A stretch of DNA of 64,000 bases from Sinomonas sp. P10A9 (GCF_041022165.1 NZ_CP163302.1:3534001-3598000); one strand, 5' to 3'. Positions 34,435 to 43,026 are shown, counted from the first letter of the stretch. Notes: generated from the letters alone by a model not told the origin. Translations and numbers: made by a program.

Positions 34435-35229
34435 TTATGTGAATTCGTACTTCGCATCGGCATTTATGGCACTGGTGCCAGCAGGAGTCGTCACGGTCAC
34501 ATCTACCTTTATCGGGTCCGGCATCTTCGGACTCTTTATGGTAACTTGGGTGTCCCCTGCACTCACGATGTTCGTGGTGGCATCTCCAAAACTGACCTTA
34601 GTTGCATCTTTGAATCCGGTACCGGTAATTGTGATATCTGTTCCCCCGTCCTTCGTACCACTGCCCGGGTCAACCTTCGCAATGGATGGCAGGGGGGCCG
34701 TCTTGACGACGATCATACGTGCTGATCCTGCTACGGGGCCAGGGGGCGGATCTTGGCTGATGACGATGTCGTTAGGGTCAGGTGATGGCGAGGGCAACTG
34801 AAGCGAAAATGTAGTGCCCGCAACTACCGCCTGAACCTCACTGACCGCCTTCCCTTTCAAGTTCGGCACCGCAAGCTGCCCGAAACTGTATCCAAGAATA
34901 TCTCGCCGCGTTTCGTCGGCCGCCGAAGAGGCAAAGTAGTAGGCGACTGCCGACCCGGCAAGAGAAACTATGGCACCAACCAGCAGCTTCTGGAGATCAC
35001 CGAACGAGCCTATTTCGATAGACGCCGCCGTAAATATCAGGATGCCGCCGACAAGAAGCATCGCCAATAGAGGCCTCGTCAAACTCGTCGCTTTGGGATC
35101 CTTGGACCTTTTCTGCTGAGCGAATCTAAATCTAATCAGGAAGCCAATGGAACCGACGACGATTGCCATTACCACCCAGAGAAGAATCGTCGCATCACTT
35201 AGCAAGTGGATCACCCTTTCCCTGCCCAT
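34435..35229 (-). CDS. Membrane protein with PASTA and IPT/TIG domains
   Basis: A 264-residue protein. Three hydrophobic segments in the first ~120 residues (near 12-30, 50-68 and 80-100) anchor it. A PASTA-like domain follows (VPNLKGKAVSEVQAV to VISQDPPPGPVAGSARMIVV), then an IPT/TIG immunoglobulin-like domain (VDPGSGTKDGGTDITITGTG). Both are extracellular ligand- or sugar/peptidoglycan-binding folds. No kinase domain is present. Base composition is visibly less GC-rich than the neighbours, consistent with acquisition. ATG 35229 is internal to a longer ORF but starts the hydrophobic part. Confidence 0.8.
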   Translation of the reverse strand: MGRERVIHLLSDATILLWVVMAIVVGSIGFLIRFRFAQQKRSKDPKATSLTRPLLAMLLVGGILIFTAASIEIGSFGDLQKLLVGAIVSLAGSAVAYYFASSAADETRRDILGYSFGQLAVPNLKGKAVSEVQAVVAGTTFSLQLPSPSPDPNDIVISQDPPPGPVAGSARMIVVKTAPLPSIAKVDPGSGTKDGGTDITITGTGFKDATKVSFGDATTNIVSAGDTQVTIKSPKMPDPIKVDVTVTTPAGTSAINADAKYEFT

Positions 35230-35353
35230 GGAACTCTCAGTTCCACTCACAGGGCGATTATCGCGGCAGCGCGTTACTCCGCCGTTACCGATCACCGACA
35301 CGACGCGCCCCGGCACCCGAGCCCCGTGAATCTGTCCGGACGCTCCGACGCAT

Positions 35354-35395
35354 GACGGCGGGCCCCGCACCTCTCGGTCCGGGCCCGCCTGTCGT
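35354..35395. terminator. Hairpin of the dispersed GACGGCGGG family
   Basis: GACGGCGGGCCCCG pairs with CGGGCCCGCCTGTC around a short loop. It lies just downstream of the decayed MFS gene, where a terminator for it would stand. The left arm is a variant of those at 11528 and 31225. Confidence 0.7.
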
Positions 35396-35406
35396 TTCGG
35401 CTGAGA

Positions 35407-36655
35407 TCAGTCGGCCACAGTGGCGGCGGCGACCGCGTCGGCCGGCGTGGCGCCGTCGTCCGCCGCCTGACCGCCGGCCTGGGCGAGTGTCATGCCTCGG
35501 GTCTCCTCGGCGAGGAACAGCGAGGGCAGGAACCCTGCGAAGGTGATCACGGCGGCGACCAGCTTGGTCGGGCCGATCCCCCATCCCGTGAGTGCGAACG
35601 GCAGGCCGAACGTGCCCGACACGGCGCCGATGCGGGAGACCGCGGTGGTGATGCCGACGGCCGAGGCTCGGACGTTAGTCGGGAAGAGCTCGCTCGGGTA
35701 GGCCCACTCGAGGATGCTCGGGCCACCGGAGAAGAGCGCGTAGGCCAGGAAGCACGCCACGATGACGCCGACCGGTGCGGACGGCGCGAAGCCCAGGACG
35801 AACAGTGGCATGGACATGAGCGCGAAGCACCAGATGATGAGCGGCCTGCGGCCCCACGTCTCGATGACCGTGAGCGCCGGGAGGCAGTCGATGAGGAAGA
35901 CGAGGTCGTCGCCACGGATCCTGAGGTTCGAGGCGTTGCCCTGGCCGAGCCTGAACGCGGCGAGGATGGACGGCCCGAACGTGTAGATCGCGAAGAGCGG
36001 CCCGACCTGGAGCACGTAGAAGCCGGCGCAGAAGATGATGCGGCGGAGGCAGATGGGCTGGAGCAAGATCCGGAGGTCCACCTTGCCCTTCTCCGACTCA
36101 TCCCTGTGGTCGGCATGGAAGACGACGGGCTCGACGCTGAGCTGGTCTGCTAGGGCAGCGCGGAGGGCGGCCTTTTGGCATCCTTGACGCGGCAGTGGTG
36201 GAGGAGCCAGCGGGGCGATTCCGGGGTGCCGAGGCGGAGCAGGAGCACGATCACGCCCAGGAAGGCGGAAGAGACCAGCATCCAGCGCCACGAGTCTGCG
36301 CCGAAGACCTCGAACATCGCGTAGCCGACGATCGACGCGACCGCGGCACCGATGAACCAGCCAACCTGCAGGACGCCGAGCATCTGGCCACGGCGCTTGC
36401 GCGGGAGCCATTCGGCCAGGAGGGAGTTGGCGATCGGGTAGTCCGCGCCGATGGGCCAGGCCCATGATGAACCGGGCGATGACAAGCAGGATCGAGTCCT
36501 GGACGAAGAACTGGAGCACCGAGCCGAGCACGAGCACCCAGAGGTCGACCGCGTACATGAGCTGGCGGCCAAACTTGTCCGTCAGCAGGCCGAGGAAGAG
36601 GGCTTCGAGGAAGATGCCGACGAGCGTCTTGTCGGAATAGGCATACTCGAGCGGT
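35407..36655 (-). pseudogene. MFS sugar-porter-like gene, truncated and twice frameshifted
   Basis: The C-terminal two thirds reads cleanly (CAGFYVLQVGPLFAIYTFGP, WAYPSELFPTNVRASAVGIT), a sugar-porter-like MFS protein. The N-terminal ~60 residues are missing: coding similarity starts abruptly near 36650 at EYAYSDKTLVGIFLEALFLG. Around 36456 an extra C in a C-run shifts the frame (GLA to IGADYPIANSLLAEWL in the second frame), and near 36175 a lost A in an A-run shifts it back. It is a decayed gene. The truncation edge is 35 bp from the lower-GC DUF262-HNH gene, suggesting that insertion removed its start. Confidence 0.85.
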
Positions 36656-36689
36656 TAGGCCAAAGCTGTTTCGGTTGCCGCTCAGGTGG

Positions 36690-38087
36690 TCATGGAGCAA
36701 TCAACTCGAGCTCGCGACTGGTGCCGCCGTGCCCTCTATTGCAGGGGACACACAGCGCACGAGCGTTGCTCAGCGAAGTTGGGCCTCCCTGAGAATGCCA
36801 TTTCACGTGATCCGCGTCAACTTCTTCAAGAGTTTGAAGTGGACGACCGCAGCTGGCACAACGCTTATCAGACCGCTGCCAAAGAACCCAGCGCTCCTCG
36901 GTCGTAAAGCCTCTCTTTGTATCTTTCAGAACAACTTCTGGATGCGCGAGCAAAAAGCGTTTGACAAGAATGTCTCGTCGCTTTTCCATGCTTCCCGAAT
37001 CGTTAGTTCCCTGCTGCATTAAACGACCGAATTCTGTGAGCTCAGAATCCCTCGATTCTTCATCTCGGTTGAGATTTTCATTCCTCGCAAGACGGAACTC
37101 AACCAGGAATCTCTTCATCATCTCCTTGATGCCTGCCCCACCATAATTTCCCAAAACGTGAGTTGCAAAAACGTACATTAGTTGTGGGTAGGACTGCTTC
37201 GAGAGTTCCATGTCATTCTGGTCGAAGATCGGCGAGATGTCCTTCAACCGCGCAGCAACTCGGTCGGCAAGCTTTGTGGCATCCGCGCCCGGCATCTTCT
37301 TCCCGTCGCGCACGAACTTGTCGAGGTACTTCTTCTTTAGGTCTGCGGTCCTGTCTTCTCCAAATTCAAGAAATGTCTTTTCGAGGTAAAGAAGTTTGCA
37401 AGAAACTTCATAGTGAGCATACCGCCGATTCGAGAACTTCAACTTTGTCTTGAAGAATGGTTCCTGCGCCAGATCGCGGACCGCCTTGGCGACAGGGCCG
37501 CCGATTGCATTCCTGCTTTCCGCGGCATTGAGTTTTTCGCCGTTATTCAGACGGGAGAATAGCTCTTCAATGTCATCCTCGTCTGCACCTCGAATCAGCG
37601 TGACATCCAGAGATATCTCCTTTATGATATCGCGCGTCTCCTCGCGAAGATCCTTGAAAAGCTGCCCCGCCTTCGGTGGCACCTCGCAATCTACGCCCGA
37701 ATACTTAAAGTCCTCGGCAAGTGCGAGATTCGAGTCCAGAAACTGGAGAAGAGTGGATATCCGCTGTTTTCCGTCCACCACGGCGAACTCAAAGCCCGCA
37801 TCATCAAGGTCTACTACGTGCATGTATATCTTGGGGATGTCAAAACCATTAACGATAGAGTCAATGAATAGCTGTTTCCGGTCCTTTGACCAGACGCCGC
37901 TTTCTCGCTGATAGACGGGATCCATATTGATGATTCTTCGGCTCCGACCAAACCAGGAAACAGCCTTCGGCTTCGTATCACACTCCATAGTTCGCCAGGG
38001 TACCAAGCCGCTGGCCGCGGAGAGGGAGGAATCCAGTCCCAAGGGATCGTTTGAACGCCGAGACCGCTGTCGATTGCGACTACTCAC
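36690..38087 (-). CDS. DUF262 (ParB-like NTPase/nuclease) and HNH endonuclease protein
   Basis: A 465-residue protein. The DUF262 domain has the hallmark MDPVYQRESGVWSKD and FAVVDGKQRISTLLQFLD, related to GmrS-type nucleotide-hydrolysing modules. The C-terminus is an HNH nuclease: CASCGRPLQ, then VDADHVKWHSQGG and ALCVPCNRGHGG, with the two CxxC pairs and catalytic His. The combination resembles single-chain modification-dependent or phage-defence nucleases. Base composition is much less GC-rich than the flanks, and it abuts a truncated MFS gene, so it is very likely horizontally acquired. Start uncertain: GTG 38087 or ATG 37988 just before the conserved domain. Confidence 0.85.
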   Translation of the reverse strand: MSSRNRQRSRRSNDPLGLDSSLSAASGLVPWRTMECDTKPKAVSWFGRSRRIINMDPVYQRESGVWSKDRKQLFIDSIVNGFDIPKIYMHVVDLDDAGFEFAVVDGKQRISTLLQFLDSNLALAEDFKYSGVDCEVPPKAGQLFKDLREETRDIIKEISLDVTLIRGADEDDIEELFSRLNNGEKLNAAESRNAIGGPVAKAVRDLAQEPFFKTKLKFSNRRYAHYEVSCKLLYLEKTFLEFGEDRTADLKKKYLDKFVRDGKKMPGADATKLADRVAARLKDISPIFDQNDMELSKQSYPQLMYVFATHVLGNYGGAGIKEMMKRFLVEFRLARNENLNRDEESRDSELTEFGRLMQQGTNDSGSMEKRRDILVKRFLLAHPEVVLKDTKRGFTTEERWVLWQRSDKRCASCGRPLQTLEEVDADHVKWHSQGGPTSLSNARALCVPCNRGHGGTSRELELIAP

Positions 38088-38159
38088 TGGTCCGGGAGAT
38101 CTCGGAAAACCCTGAGACGATCTCGGGACGGTGCCCTCCGGAGGAAGACCAGGGCGACT

Positions 38160-38363
38160 CTAAGCCTTCCCCTGCTCCCGCTTCCGCCGCTCCGATTCCT
38201 CGCGGTGTCGGCGGATCTCCGCCTGGATGAGCTGCTCCTCCTCCGTGAAGCGGAGGGCGTTGGCGTCGTCGACGGAGTCGCGCGAGCCGTCTGCCTCCTG
38301 CTCGGCAGGGAACTCGGCGTCGTCGTCGGCGGGTTCGGGGGTGGTGGCACGCTGCTCAGTCAT
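38160..38363 (-). CDS. Small acidic/charged protein
   Basis: A 67-residue protein, MTEQRATTPEPADDDAEFPA then a highly charged helix (EEEQLIQAEIRRHREESERR). The first half is acidic and probably disordered; the second is a likely coiled coil. No motif. ATG 38363 fits where coding character begins. It is divergent from the NmrA-like gene at 38458. Confidence 0.6.
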   Translation of the reverse strand: MTEQRATTPEPADDDAEFPAEQEADGSRDSVDDANALRFTEEEQLIQAEIRRHREESERRKREQGKA

Positions 38364-38457
38364 GGCCACACTGTAAACCCGTTGGAGTGAGATATGGGGT
38401 TTCGACTTCACCGCGGATTTCGGCTTCACTCTGCCACCGTCCCGGTACGCTCGCAGC

Positions 38458-39291
38458 ATGACAATCGGCATCACCGGCGTCACTGGGACGATCGGCGGGC
38501 AGGTCGCCCGGTTCCTCGCCGCCGACGACCTCCCGCTCGTTCTGCTCGCGCGAACCCCAGCGAAGGCACCCAAGCTGCCACGCGCCGTCGTGCGCCCGGC
38601 CGACTACGGCGACCGCCCTCTCTGCGAGCGCTCGCTCGAGGGCGTCGAGACGCTCTTCATGGTCTCCGGGCGGGAGAGCGAGACGCGTATGGACGAGCAC
38701 CGCAGCTTCATCGATGCAGCCGCCGCGGCCGGGGTGCGGCACGTGGTCTACACGTCCTTCATGGGAGCCGAGCCCGACGCGACCTTCACCCTCGCCCGCG
38801 ACCACTTCGCCACCGAGGAGTACATCAAGGACGCCGGCCTCGCCTACACGTTCCTTCGCGACTGCCTCTACTCCGACTTCCTCGAGGGCATGGTGGGGGA
38901 CGACGGCGTCATCCGCGGGCCCGCGGGCAACGGCGCCGTCGCCGTGGTCGCCCAGGCGGACGTCGCCAGGTGCGCCGCCGCCGTGCTGCGCGACCCGGCC
39001 GCCCACGCTGGCGTGACCTACACCCTCACCGGCCCCGAGGCCCTCACCATGGCTCAGATCGCGCACATCATCTCCGCCATCCGTGGCACCCACGTGACCT
39101 TCCACAATGAGACCGTCCCCGAGGCCTACGAGTCGCGCAGGAAATGGCCGGCGCCCGACTGGGAGTACGACGCCTGGGTCTCCACCTACACGGCCGTCGC
39201 AGCCGGCGAGATGGAGCACGTCACCGACGACGTCGAGACCCTCACCGGACGCCGATCTATGAGCCTCAAGGAAGTACTGCTGGCCGAGTAG
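38458..39291 (+). CDS. NAD(P)-binding NmrA-like / quinone oxidoreductase-type protein
   Basis: A 277-residue atypical SDR. It starts MTIGITGVTGTIGGQVARFL (GxxGxxG nucleotide site) and has AGVRHVVYTSFMGAEPDATF, then AVAVVAQADVARCAAAVL, the pattern of QorB/YtfG-type NAD(P)H:quinone reductases. Probably cytoplasmic detoxification. Monocistronic, followed 3 bp later by a convergent small gene. Confidence 0.88.
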   Translation: MTIGITGVTGTIGGQVARFLAADDLPLVLLARTPAKAPKLPRAVVRPADYGDRPLCERSLEGVETLFMVSGRESETRMDEHRSFIDAAAAAGVRHVVYTSFMGAEPDATFTLARDHFATEEYIKDAGLAYTFLRDCLYSDFLEGMVGDDGVIRGPAGNGAVAVVAQADVARCAAAVLRDPAAHAGVTYTLTGPEALTMAQIAHIISAIRGTHVTFHNETVPEAYESRRKWPAPDWEYDAWVSTYTAVAAGEMEHVTDDVETLTGRRSMSLKEVLLAE

Positions 39292-39294
39292 GCA

Positions 39295-39525
39295 TCAGCC
39301 GACCGGGTGGCCGTGGCTGCAGACATCCTGCCCAGGAAGGATGTCGTGGCCCTGGATGCATGTCCTTTCGGGCGCGAGGGGCGCGTCATGCTGGCTGACG
39401 AATAGGCTGCTCCGGCCGTGGGCGATGCCGTCGCCCTCCCGGGTGTGCCATCTCTTGTGCGGACCTTCTTTGGGCGGGACCGCATGCGAGGAGGCCTCGG
39501 ACTTGGGTGCGAATGGATTCTTCAT
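39295..39525 (-). CDS. Small protein with C-terminal Cys/His motif
   Basis: A 76-residue protein, MKNPFAPKSEASSHAVPPKE, ending TCIQGHDILPGQDVCSHGHP with VG, a possible metal-binding C-x2-GH...C-x-HGH arrangement. ATG 39525 is preceded by GGTGGGG. It ends 3 bp from the convergent NmrA-like gene. Real coding is likely but not certain. The 268-bp gap to the next start holds only short direct repeats (ATGTGGGGC at about 39590 and 39613). Confidence 0.5.
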   Translation of the reverse strand: MKNPFAPKSEASSHAVPPKEGPHKRWHTREGDGIAHGRSSLFVSQHDAPLAPERTCIQGHDILPGQDVCSHGHPVG

Positions 39526-39793
39526 GATCCCCACCGCCTCGGGTGCTGGGCGGCGCCCCTACGGCGCCGATAGTCAAGGATAGGCTCGAAATGTGGGGCC
39601 ATCACCCCCGCAATGTGGGGCGAACGCGGCTTTGGCTGGGGTGCGGCGAGTCCCGGCCAGGCACCTCGACCCGAAGGCGCGGGAGGCCGCCGTCGTGCCT
39701 TGGTCCCGGAGGTGGGCCGACCGTGGACCACGGGCTCTACACCCGCGGGCCCAGCGGCGGTACCGTTACGCCACGAGCGGCGGAAGGACTGTG

Positions 39794-40099
39794 ATGGCAC
39801 GCTTCCTCATCACCTACCACGGCTACCCCTACCCGGACATGGACGTCCTCACCGCCCAGCGGCGCGACTTCCGGGCATGGGCCCAGAAGGCCCTCGGACA
39901 GGCCATGGTGGACTTCGGTGCGCCGGTCTACGACGCCGGGCAAATGTCCACCAAGGGGCCGCCTCTCCCGCCGGTGGAGATCGACGGCTACACGATCATC
40001 GAGGCGCGTTCCGTGTCCGAGGTCCGCGCTCTCCTCGAGGACCACCCGTTCCTCGAACTCGGAGGCACGATCCAGATCAACGCATGCTTCGACGTGTGA
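39794..40099 (+). CDS. YCII-related family protein, copy 1
   Basis: A 101-residue protein, MARFLITYHGYPYPDMDVLT, with MVDFGAPVYDAG and VEIDGYTIIEARSVSEVRAL then LEDHPFLELGGTIQINACFD. The fold is the ferredoxin-like YCII/DGPF type; function unknown, possibly a small-molecule-binding or hydrolase-like domain. A paralogue with about two-thirds identity by eye is at 41819-42121, and even the bases before both starts match (GCGGAAGGAC). Its 3' end overlaps the convergent TetR gene by 23 bp. Confidence 0.82.
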   Translation: MARFLITYHGYPYPDMDVLTAQRRDFRAWAQKALGQAMVDFGAPVYDAGQMSTKGPPLPPVEIDGYTIIEARSVSEVRALLEDHPFLELGGTIQINACFDV

Positions 40100-40712
40100 C
40101 CTGACCCGCGGCCCCGCGGAGGCCGAGGAGCTCGAGGACCCTCGCGACGGTCGCGGTCGCCGCGGCGAGGCCGGCGTCGGCCTCCGTCCCGTCGGCGTGG
40201 AGTAGGCCCGCCGCGATGACCTGCATGACGAGCTCGACGTCGCGGTCCGCGAGGCGGCGGCCGGTCATGCGCTCGAGGGCGGCGTTGACCGCCTCGGCCA
40301 GGAGCGGCCGGTGGGCCTGCATGATGCGCTGCAGGCCGGCGTCGCGCCCGGCGTCGAGCATCGGGAGGAGTCGGAGCACTACGACGTCCGCGGCGAGCCC
40401 CGGCGCGAAGAACACGTCCATGAGCTCCCGCGCGATCTCCTCGAGGGTCCGCGGCTGCGCGTCCAACTCGGCGGCTCTCGCTTGGGCCGCACGTAAGCGG
40501 AGGTCCTCCGCGCCCTCCACCGCCGCCGCATAGAGCACCTGCTTGGTCGGGAAGTAGTAGTTGCCCGATCCCGGCGCGAGCCCGGCGGCCTCCGCGACAG
40601 CGCGGTGCGTGATCGCCGCCGGCCCGTCGGAGATGAGGAGGCGGGCCGCGGCGTCGGCCATCCGGCGGCGCCGCTCGCGGCTGCGCTCCTGCTTCCCCTC
40701 CACCCTGCCCAT
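40077..40712 (-). CDS. TetR family transcriptional regulator
   Basis: A 211-residue regulator. The helix-turn-helix (about 15-65) includes THRAVAEAAGLAPGSGNYYFPTK; the C-terminal half is helical. ATG 40712 is the start of the conserved region; further in-frame upstream codons run through the operator. The divergent DUF981 membrane gene and a perfect palindrome between them point to repression of that gene and itself. Its 3' end overlaps the YCII copy 1 gene. Confidence 0.88.
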   Translation of the reverse strand: MGRVEGKQERSRERRRRMADAAARLLISDGPAAITHRAVAEAAGLAPGSGNYYFPTKQVLYAAAVEGAEDLRLRAAQARAAELDAQPRTLEEIARELMDVFFAPGLAADVVVLRLLPMLDAGRDAGLQRIMQAHRPLLAEAVNAALERMTGRRLADRDVELVMQVIAAGLLHADGTEADAGLAAATATVARVLELLGLRGAAGQVTRRSMR

Positions 40713-40755
40713 TGTGCCGGAATAAATCCCGGGGGCCCGTTGCTCCACTCCATGT

Positions 40756-40771
40756 CTATACACGTGTATAG
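40756..40771. promoter_or_regulatory. TetR operator between the regulator and DUF981 gene
   Basis: CTATACACGTGTATAG is a perfect 16-bp palindrome in the 106-bp divergent gap, 44 bp from the TetR start and 48 bp from the membrane-protein start. This is a standard autoregulatory TetR operator. Confidence 0.8.
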
Positions 40772-40818
40772 GTTTTAGAGAGGCGGGCAATCCCCGCACC
40801 ATGACCAAGGAGTCAGAC

Positions 40819-41559
40819 ATGTCGGTTCCCATGGGACTGAAGATCGACTGGTCGACGATGCCGACCTACAACACCATCATGTCGGTGGCCGCGGGCGCCG
40901 CGCTGATCGCGCTCGTCGTCCTCGGCAAGGACCTCATCAAGGCCCGCACCAACGGACCCGGATCGGAGCCCCTGCAGACAGACGGCTGGGCCGTGGCCCT
41001 GGGCATCCTCGGCCTGGTCCTGTTCCCGACCGGCCTGCACATGACCCTCACATGGCCACTCGCCAAGGGCGGCTTCCCGTTCGACAACGTGATCTTCGGT
41101 GAGACGAGCCTCGGCCTGAGCGCACTGCTCCTCGGCGCGGCGTTCTACCTCTGGAAGCGCGGCACGGTACTTCGCGAAGCCGCCGACCCGGTCGCAGCGG
41201 CAGCGCGCGTGGCCCGGCCGATCTCATGGTTCGTCGGCGGGCTCGGCCTGAGCCTCTTCGGGATCGCCGCCGCCGGAATCACCTACCAGCTCTTCGCCGC
41301 TCCCCCACAGGAGCCCATCTCCGGCGCGTTTGCGCAGTGGCCGTGGCTCGAGGCCACGTTCATGTCCGGCCTCTTCGCCCTCGTTGGCCTCGGCGCCGTC
41401 CTGTTTCCGTTTGCCGCGCGCCAGCTCCGCTCCGGCTACAAGCACCAGGTGATCGTCCGCTGGATCGGCGCACTCTGGATGATCGCGGGCATCGTCTTCC
41501 TGCTCTTCGGTGCCATGAACTTCTTCACGCACATCGGGCTCATCGTCAACACGATGTGA
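40819..41559 (+). CDS. DUF981-type membrane protein
   Basis: A 246-residue integral membrane protein with six to seven helices (first at about 21-40, last VRWIGALWMIAGIVFLLFGA). The pattern FPTGLHMTLTWPL and FGETSLGLSALLLGAAFYLW matches the uncharacterised DUF981 family. ATG 40819 has AAGGAG 7 nt upstream, so it is preferred over ATG 40801. Controlled by the divergent TetR regulator through the palindrome at 40756. Confidence 0.83.
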   Translation: MSVPMGLKIDWSTMPTYNTIMSVAAGAALIALVVLGKDLIKARTNGPGSEPLQTDGWAVALGILGLVLFPTGLHMTLTWPLAKGGFPFDNVIFGETSLGLSALLLGAAFYLWKRGTVLREAADPVAAAARVARPISWFVGGLGLSLFGIAAAGITYQLFAAPPQEPISGAFAQWPWLEATFMSGLFALVGLGAVLFPFAARQLRSGYKHQVIVRWIGALWMIAGIVFLLFGAMNFFTHIGLIVNTM

Positions 41560-41818
41560 GCCGTCAGGCTCAGACGGCGCCCCGTAGACCACGGTCTGCG
41601 GGGCGCTGCCGTGTCGGGTGTCCTCGGGGCCCGCGCGGAGAGGGCCCGGCTCACCGCGCGGCCGGGCCGCCCGCCGTGGCACCGGCAACCACCACGGACA
41701 CGACCTCGGGATGAGCCCATTCGGCGCGATGGAGGTCCTGCCAACAGCGCGGTGCGGAGCCTACCCGGGCGCCGCGCTGCGGGGGTACCTTTACGGCACG
41801 CACCGCGGAAGGACGGCC

Positions 41819-42121
41819 ATGACACGCTTCCTCATCACCTACCACGGCATGCCGTATCCGGAGACCGACGTCGTCGCCGAGAGCCGGCGCGCCCTGCGTG
41901 CCTGGGCGGATGCAAAGCTCGGCGCCGCGCTCGTCGATTTCGGGGCGCCCGTGCTTCTCGGAGGGCAGCTGTCCGCCGGTCAGGCTACAGATCCGGTCGA
42001 GATCGACGGGTACACGATCATCGAGGCACGCTCACTCTCCGAGGTGCGCGACATCCTCGCCGACCACCCTTATCTGGCGCGCGGCGGGACCCTGCAGATC
42101 AACGAGTGCGTGGCGATGTGA
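41819..42121 (+). CDS. YCII-related family protein, copy 2
   Basis: A 100-residue paralogue of the 39794 gene: MTRFLITYHGMPYPETDVVA, VDFGAPVLLGGQLS, VEIDGYTIIEARSLSEVRDI. The duplication includes about 25 bp of upstream sequence (GGTACC.TTACG.CACG then GCGGAAGGAC). A 260-bp gap precedes it. A secreted subtilase-like gene starts 23 bp downstream. Confidence 0.82.
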   Translation: MTRFLITYHGMPYPETDVVAESRRALRAWADAKLGAALVDFGAPVLLGGQLSAGQATDPVEIDGYTIIEARSLSEVRDILADHPYLARGGTLQINECVAM

Positions 42122-42144
42122 CGCCGAAAAGAGGGAGAAAAAGC

Positions 42145-43026
42145 ATGAAGAAGACCATTCTTGCCAGCATCGCCGCGGCGATCATCGCCGTCAGTCCGCT
42201 CGCGGCTGTGCCTGCGGCAAGCGCGAGAGACCAGCCGCCTTCACACGTCGCGGGGCAGATCCTCGTCAAGTTCAGCGACAATCGCGCGTCCGCGGGTGTG
42301 CTCCGCGAGCACGGGCTGAGCGATGGCCCGAACATCGGCAGCACAGGCGCCCGCCTCATCACGGTCCCGGCCGGCATCGTCGCCGCCATAGCCGACAACT
42401 CGATCGGGGTCGCGGGCGTGTGCCCGGGCTGCGTGATCCTCAACGGCAAGGTCCTCGACGACAGCGGATCGGGCTCTTCCTCGGCCATTGCGCGGGGCAT
42501 CGACTGGGCTGTTGCCAACGGCGCGAAGGTCATCAACATGAGCCTCGCGATGCGCTTCTCGTCCCTCACCCTCGAAACCGCTGTCAACAACGCGTGGAAC
42601 CACGGGGTGGTCATCGTTGCCGCGGCGGGCAACTCCGGCTCCCAGGCCAAGATGTACCCGGCCGCCTACACCAACGTCATCGCCGTGGCGGCCACCGACA
42701 ACAACGACGCGAAGGCATCCTTCTCGACATACGGTGCCAAGTGGGTGGATCTCGCGGCGCCCGGGGTCAGCGTCTACTCGACCTTCCCGAATCACCCGTT
42801 CGCCCTGCAGACCACCTACAACCGTTCGCTGGACTACGACATCGGCAGCGGCACGTCGATGGCCTCTCCCATCGTCGCCGCCACCGTGGCCTTGGCGTGG
42901 AACGCGCATCCCGCCTACACGAACGCCGATGTCCGAGCGCACGTCGAGTCCACTGCCGACAAGATCGCCGGAACCGGGTCCTACTGGGCGAATGGCCGCG
43001 TGAACGCGAACGGCGCCGTCCACTAG
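42145..43026 (+). CDS. Secreted subtilase-like protein lacking catalytic Asp and His
   Basis: A 293-residue exported protein (signal peptide MKKTILASIAAAIIAVSPLA). The propeptide-like part reaches ARLITVPAG, then the sequence jumps straight to IVAAIADNSIGVAGVCPGC, which in active S8 peptidases follows HGTxVAG. The ~90 residues with the catalytic Asp (DTG) and His (HGTHVAG) are absent. The oxyanion Asn (AAAGNSG) and nucleophile Ser (GSGTSMASPI) remain. The reading frame is intact, so an in-frame deletion produced an inactive enzyme. ATG 42145 has GAGGGAG upstream. Confidence 0.85.
   Translation: MKKTILASIAAAIIAVSPLAAVPAASARDQPPSHVAGQILVKFSDNRASAGVLREHGLSDGPNIGSTGARLITVPAGIVAAIADNSIGVAGVCPGCVILNGKVLDDSGSGSSSAIARGIDWAVANGAKVINMSLAMRFSSLTLETAVNNAWNHGVVIVAAAGNSGSQAKMYPAAYTNVIAVAATDNNDAKASFSTYGAKWVDLAAPGVSVYSTFPNHPFALQTTYNRSLDYDIGSGTSMASPIVAATVALAWNAHPAYTNADVRAHVESTADKIAGTGSYWANGRVNANGAVH

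Noticed and set aside
36150..36572. Separate small membrane gene on the minus strand
   Set aside because: Its middle part is the continuation of the frameshifted MFS gene, and its N-terminal Ser/Cys-rich part is a shadow frame.
30917..38363. A complete mobile island with integrase
   Set aside because: No integrase, transposase, tRNA target or flanking direct repeats were found, so only a probable insertion around the DUF262-HNH gene is claimed.
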